Assembly (NCBI RefSeq): GCF_009755815.1 | Contig: NZ_WRPK01000015.1 | Location: 62,001-126,000 of the forward strand | DNA from: Flavisphingomonas formosensis | GTDB taxonomy: Bacteria; Pseudomonadota; Alphaproteobacteria; Sphingomonadales; Sphingomonadaceae | Direction of reading: 5' to 3' | Length of the DNA stretch: 64,000 nucleotides | Shown: positions 60,318 through 64,000 of the stretch, one piece after another | Layout: every line of letters starts with the position of its first letter | How positions within the stretch are numbered: position 1 is the first letter of the stretch | Made by a program: the position numbers and the translations under genes | Notes under the pieces: generated by a model | What the model saw: only the letters and a program-made list of their open reading frames with translations | What the model was told of the DNA's origin: nothing | Database searches by the model: none

Positions 60318-61955
60318 TCATGCTGCTTTCGCCATCCTGGCATCCTCCAGGATCAGATCGGCGGCGCGCCAAGCCGTCGCCATGGCCGGACCATTGGTGT
60401 TGCCCGAGATGGTACCTGGCATGATCGAGCAATCCACGACCCTGAGCGCGGCGACGCCCCGGACACGCAACCGTTCATCCACGACCGAAGCCGCGTCGCG
60501 CCCCATGCGGCAGGTGCGCACCGCATGCGTTCCGCAGACCGCCATGCGCCGAACCTCGGCGAGGATCTGCTCGTCTGTCGCGATGTGCGAACCGGGGACG
60601 CGTTCCTGGACGATCAGGTCGGCCAACGGAGGCCGGGCGGCGAATGCGCGGATGAAGTGCACCATTTCCACCGCCTGACGCCGGTCATGCTCGGTGGCAA
60701 GCCAGTTGGGCGTGATATCGAGCGGCGCATCTGGGTCGGACGAGGTGATGGCGATGCGCCCTTCGCTGGTCAGGTGGTTGAGCGAGGCCAGGATCGATAT
60801 GCCCGGCTTGCGATCGACCCGCGCCATCTGCACCGGGTTGTTGCGACGCTCGTCCAGCGCGAAGGTGATGCCGCCGATGAACAGCTGGAGATTGGGGGTG
60901 GCCTCGGCATCGCTGGTGCGGACGAAGGCGCCCACTTCGAGCGGGCCAGTGCCGAGGGGACCGCCGCCCCAAACCAGATATTCCGCGATGCTACGCACGA
61001 GGCCGAGCCCGTAGAGCCGATGATTGAGCCCGCGGTCACCCTTGATCCTGAATGAGGTCATGAAGCCCATATGCTCGAGCAGCCGGCCTCCGACGTCGGG
61101 GCTGTCGTGCAGCACCGCGATACCCAGCGACGAGAGCAAGGCCGCCGGCCCGATGCCCGACAGCTGCAGGAGCTTGGGCGAATGGATCGTGCCGGCCGAG
61201 AGGATCACCTCGCGCTTGGCATGCCATGTCACCTCCTGGCCGCCACGCCGGCCCTGCACGCCGACCGCGCGGTGATCCTCGAAAACGACCCGATCGACCT
61301 GGGCGCCGGTCATGATGGTCAGGTTGCGGCGATGCCGGACGGGATCGAGAAAGGCAACACTGGCGCTCTGCCGTTTGCCCTTATGAATGTTGTGGCAGAT
61401 ATAGCCGATGCCCTCCTGATCCTCGCGATTGAGGTCCTCGCGCCGTTCGAGTCCCATGCCGACGCCGGTCTGGATCGCGATCTCCGCCAGGGGATAGCGC
61501 AGCGTGCCTGCACTGATCCGCAGCGGGCCGCCCACGCCCCGCACGCCATCGTCGCCCAGCTCATGATCCTCGATGGAACGAAAGGCGCGCTTCATCGCCG
61601 CCCAGTTCCATTCAGGGCCGGCTTCCTGTGCCCACGCCTCATAATCCTCGGGCTGACCGCGCATGTAGATCATGCCGTTGATCGCGGAAGAGCCCCCCAG
61701 GCCGCGACCGCGCACCCATCCTTCATTGATCGGCATGCCCTCGGCCCGCGGCTGGCTGACCGCATAATGCCAGGCATGGCGCGGGTCGTTGACCAGCTTG
61801 CCGATGCCCTTGGGCATGCGCACCATGAAATTGCGGTTTGTGCCGCCAGCCTCGATCAGGAGCACGCTGACCGCAGGGTCCGCGGAGAGCCGATTGGCCA
61901 GCACGCAACCGGCCGATCCGGCCCCGACGATGATATAATCGTAGCGCAACGTCAC
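60318..61955 (-). CDS. GMC-family FAD oxidoreductase (choline dehydrogenase-like)
   Basis: 545-residue flavoprotein with the N-terminal IIVGAGSAGCVLANRLSADPAVSVLLIEAGG, RGRGLGGSSAINGMIYMRG and VILSAGTIHSPKLLQLSGIGP signatures. The C-terminal region holds the probable active-site His in GTHAVRTCRMG, LRVVDCSIMP, and Asn in SGNTNGPAMA. It oxidises an alcohol to an aldehyde or ketone. The start is GTG at 61955. It sits between an amidohydrolase gene and P450 paralogue 2, so it may oxidise a P450 product. Confidence 0.92.
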   Translation of the reverse strand: MTLRYDYIIVGAGSAGCVLANRLSADPAVSVLLIEAGGTNRNFMVRMPKGIGKLVNDPRHAWHYAVSQPRAEGMPINEGWVRGRGLGGSSAINGMIYMRGQPEDYEAWAQEAGPEWNWAAMKRAFRSIEDHELGDDGVRGVGGPLRISAGTLRYPLAEIAIQTGVGMGLERREDLNREDQEGIGYICHNIHKGKRQSASVAFLDPVRHRRNLTIMTGAQVDRVVFEDHRAVGVQGRRGGQEVTWHAKREVILSAGTIHSPKLLQLSGIGPAALLSSLGIAVLHDSPDVGGRLLEHMGFMTSFRIKGDRGLNHRLYGLGLVRSIAEYLVWGGGPLGTGPLEVGAFVRTSDAEATPNLQLFIGGITFALDERRNNPVQMARVDRKPGISILASLNHLTSEGRIAITSSDPDAPLDITPNWLATEHDRRQAVEMVHFIRAFAARPPLADLIVQERVPGSHIATDEQILAEVRRMAVCGTHAVRTCRMGRDAASVVDERLRVRGVAALRVVDCSIMPGTISGNTNGPAMATAWRAADLILEDARMAKAA

Positions 61956-62001
61956 GACTTGCCGCCCTTTCTACGGGGGATTCGCATCGGCGCGACCGGT
62001 C

Positions 62002-62868
62002 TCACGCCGGCCAGTCCAGCCATTTACGGATCGAGCCGCCGAGAACGGCAGCCGTCTCGGCTTCGCTCAGCTCGGTATTCGCACGCAGCGAAAACAGGAT
62101 CTCGCCCCAGCATTCACCAGTATGGACCACGCTGGCGTCCGATCCCCACATCACCCGCTCGGCGCCGAAGGCATCTACGGCGCGGCGGAGGATCGGCCAG
62201 ACCTTCTCCCCCGGATAAGGGGGAAGCTCGAACACGGACGCGGCATGAACCCATTTGAGCGCGATATTAGGCACATCGGCGAGCCTGAGGACCTGCTCGA
62301 AATCCGCCAACTGTGCGTCCGGGCCGCCAGAAACGCCCTCATAGCCGGCGAGAAAGCGGCGCATGCCGTTGGAAAGCATGCCGCAATGATCGACAATCAC
62401 CCGCAGGCCGGGAAACTCCCTGGCATAACGCGCAATCGCCTCCAGCTGGCGCGGCGCGAACACGAACAGCGGCAGGCCCGCCCGCTCGGTCGCGGCGAAC
62501 AGCTCGGCATAGTCGCCGGCAACGAACGCATCCCCTTCCGGCTTTTCCATGCCGGGGCCGATAATCCGGATCGCCTTCACATGCGGCGCCTGCCCGGCCA
62601 GCCGGATCAGCGAGCTCACCTCGGGATCCCTCCGATCGACGCGCAACAGGCTCGTGAAACGGGTGGGGTGCAGGATGGCGGCGAGCTCAATGGTCGGCTG
62701 CGTCACGCGGAACACGCCGTTGGGCAGCCTGTACCCGGGATAGCCGTTCCACTCGCCGATCCAGAACTCGTCGATCACCGCGCTGGCGATGCCGAGCGCG
62801 TCCATCATGGCAAGTGCCTGGTCGATCCCGCCGGGGCCGTAATGAAATTGCGCGTCGACGATGTCCAT
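62002..62868 (-). CDS. Amidohydrolase-family (amidohydrolase_2) metal-dependent hydrolase
   Basis: 288-residue TIM-barrel protein: MDIVDAQFHYG at the N-terminus (the first His of the usual HxH is Gln), VIVDHCGM in the middle, WVHAASVF, and ERVMWGSDASVVH near the C-terminus. Relatives include decarboxylases and lactone hydrolases of aromatic and terpenoid pathways. ATG 62868 has GAGAGG upstream; a longer frame from 62934 is less likely. It lies 93 bp downstream of the hydantoinase gene and 46 bp before the GMC gene. Confidence 0.85.
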   Translation of the reverse strand: MDIVDAQFHYGPGGIDQALAMMDALGIASAVIDEFWIGEWNGYPGYRLPNGVFRVTQPTIELAAILHPTRFTSLLRVDRRDPEVSSLIRLAGQAPHVKAIRIIGPGMEKPEGDAFVAGDYAELFAATERAGLPLFVFAPRQLEAIARYAREFPGLRVIVDHCGMLSNGMRRFLAGYEGVSGGPDAQLADFEQVLRLADVPNIALKWVHAASVFELPPYPGEKVWPILRRAVDAFGAERVMWGSDASVVHTGECWGEILFSLRANTELSEAETAAVLGGSIRKWLDWPA

Positions 62869-62961
62869 GGCGCAAGCCTCTCGCATATCTGGGCCGAGCC
62901 GAGCCGACCGGCGCCGCCCGAGCCATTTCCTCACTCATTACGTGACAGGCGCGCCGCCTCG

Positions 62962-64000
62962 TCAGGCAGTGATCGTCACGCTGCCGAAGTCATCGACGCT
63001 GGCCTTCTGCCCGTGTCGCAGCACCAGCGTGGTCACCCCGAACTCGACGATCGCCGGCCCCGTGACCGCCCCGCCCGCCCCGAAGCCGTCGCCATCGTAG
63101 ATCGGCGTTTTCTCCGGCTTCACGCCATGCTCGTACCAGATGACATCGCGGTGACCCTTGAGACGTGGAGCGCCCTTGGCCGGATCCACTTTCGGGGCCA
63201 AGGTGAAATCGCTGACGTTGGCACGGGCGAGCACACGCTGGGCGGTCATGGTAATGCCGGCGGCGGCATAGCCGCTACCCTGGCCATAGAGCCGCTCATA
63301 ATCGCTTTCGAAGCGGGCGACCAGCTCGTCCGCCTGCTCCTTGCCGTAGGTGCCGTTCGGCGCGCGGACCGGCACCTCGTTGATCTGCATGGTATAACGG
63401 ATATCGGCGGTGCGTTCCCATATAATCTGGTCGCGCCCAATCCCTTGGACCGCCATGCGTCGTGCAGCCGCTTCCTCCAGCATCGACCAGCCCCGGTTCA
63501 GCGCTTCAGGATCAAAGGGATATTCGAGCAGATGGGGGAATTCCTCGACGACCACCGCGTCGGACGAGGCGATGCCGAATGCGGACCAGCCCGCTGCTAG
63601 GTCGCTGAGCGGCATGATCACTTCCTTGATGCCGAGCTCGCGCGCCAGCGCCATGGCGTGGACCGGCCCCGCTCCACCATAGGCGTAGAGGCTGAAATCG
63701 CGCGGATCATAGCCCTGCTGGACGCTGGCCAAGCGGATCGCGTCAGCCATCTGGTTGTCGACGATGCGCAGCGCGGCAGCGGCGGCCTCTTCGGCGCTGA
63801 AGCCCAGCGGCGCGCCGACCCGCGCCAGCGCGGCGCGCGCGCCCGCGAGATCAAGCTTGATCGCCCCGCCTAGGAAGAAATCTGGGTTGAGGCAGCCCAG
63901 CACCAGATTGGCATCGGTCACCGTGGGCTCGACGCCACCGCGACCGAAAGCGACCGGGCCGGGTCGCGCGCCGGCGCTACGCGGCCCGACGCGCAGCGTA
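62962..64000 (-). CDS. Hydantoinase/oxoprolinase subunit A, C-terminal part, cut by window edge
   Basis: About 346 C-terminal codons of a HyuA/acetone-carboxylase-beta-like ATPase. The frame reads RVGPRSAGARPGP at the edge, then EPTVTDANLVLGCLNPDFFLGG, DPRDFSLYAYGGAGPVHAMALARELG, and a C-terminal beta domain with GPAIVEFGVTTLVLRHGQ. The family uses ATP to hydrolyse cyclic amides or to carboxylate ketones. The start and a possible HyuB partner lie outside the window; no hyuB is present downstream. Confidence 0.92.
   Translation of the reverse strand, partial: TLRVGPRSAGARPGPVAFGRGGVEPTVTDANLVLGCLNPDFFLGGAIKLDLAGARAALARVGAPLGFSAEEAAAAALRIVDNQMADAIRLASVQQGYDPRDFSLYAYGGAGPVHAMALARELGIKEVIMPLSDLAAGWSAFGIASSDAVVVEEFPHLLEYPFDPEALNRGWSMLEEAAARRMAVQGIGRDQIIWERTADIRYTMQINEVPVRAPNGTYGKEQADELVARFESDYERLYGQGSGYAAAGITMTAQRVLARANVSDFTLAPKVDPAKGAPRLKGHRDVIWYEHGVKPEKTPIYDGDGFGAGGAVTGPAIVEFGVTTLVLRHGQKASVDDFGSVTITA

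Noticed and set aside
58553-60424. 623-codon plus-strand frame opposite the alpha-hydroxyacid oxidase and P450
   Set aside because: Crosses two well-supported genes on the other strand; no domain.
1-64000. CRISPR arrays, tRNA and rRNA genes
   Set aside because: No regularly spaced direct repeats and no cloverleaf or rRNA segment was recognised by eye; a tRNA or Rfam scan would be decisive.

Overview
The window is GC-rich, densely packed alphaproteobacterial chromosome. The gene families and their order point to a sphingomonad (Sphingomonas, Sphingobium or Novosphingobium group) or a close relative such as Caulobacter: a long TonB-dependent receptor with a carbohydrate-cluster architecture, a Caulobacter-type Weimberg xylose pathway, and many SDRs, P450s and NTF2-like proteins. 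No sequence search was run; every family name comes from reading the translated proteins.

Region A (1-26167) is a glucuronoxylan utilisation locus. Outside the cytoplasm: two GH3 enzymes, a GH43 beta-xylosidase, a GH115 alpha-glucuronidase, an SGNH/sialate-type esterase and an outer-membrane TonB-dependent receptor. Inside: a sugar:H+ symporter, an aldose 1-epimerase and the complete Weimberg route from D-xylose to 2-oxoglutarate (xylose dehydrogenase, lactonase, xylonate dehydratase, FAH-fold dehydratase, 2-oxoglutarate semialdehyde dehydrogenase). A glucuronate branch is represented by mannonate dehydratase (cut by the left edge) and 2-keto-3-deoxygluconate kinase. A LacI-type regulator sits in the locus, and five near-palindromic sites related to ATGGTAGCGCTACCAT lie before its transcription units, so the region looks like one regulon.

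Region B (about 26170-29720) is a scrapyard of mobile DNA: a frameshifted IS481-like transposase, an apparently intact IS110/IS1111-type element bounded by a 13-bp inverted repeat, a second decayed IS110 transposase, and a FecR-like fragment. It separates the sugar locus from a different catabolic island.

Region C (about 29700-64000) is an oxidative catabolic island. A TetR gene and a P450 face each other across a perfect 32-bp palindrome; a [2Fe-2S] ferredoxin downstream of the P450 is broken by two frameshifts. Next come a minus-strand operon (luciferase-like oxidoreductase, HMG-CoA-lyase-like protein, NAD-dependent epimerase, acyl-CoA synthetase, nitrilase-superfamily hydrolase) and a divergent CoA-transferase-family gene; CocE hydrolase, NTF2-like and SDR genes; a membrane PQQ dehydrogenase; an EamA transporter; a 7Fe-type ferredoxin; a TetR regulator; P450, Baeyer-Villiger monooxygenase, F420H2:NADP-oxidoreductase-like, luciferase-like and SMP-30 lactonase genes. 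The right end is a minus-strand operon (hydantoinase A, amidohydrolase, GMC oxidoreductase, second P450, alpha-hydroxyacid oxidase, FAH-family enzyme, VOC protein). Six copies of TCAAC-N6-GTTGA lie upstream of these units and probably mark one regulon. The inferred logic is hydroxylation, oxidation to a ketone, Baeyer-Villiger conversion to a lactone, ring opening, CoA activation and C-C cleavage of an alicyclic or terpenoid-like compound. The substrate cannot be read from the sequence.

No rRNA, tRNA or CRISPR array was recognised.
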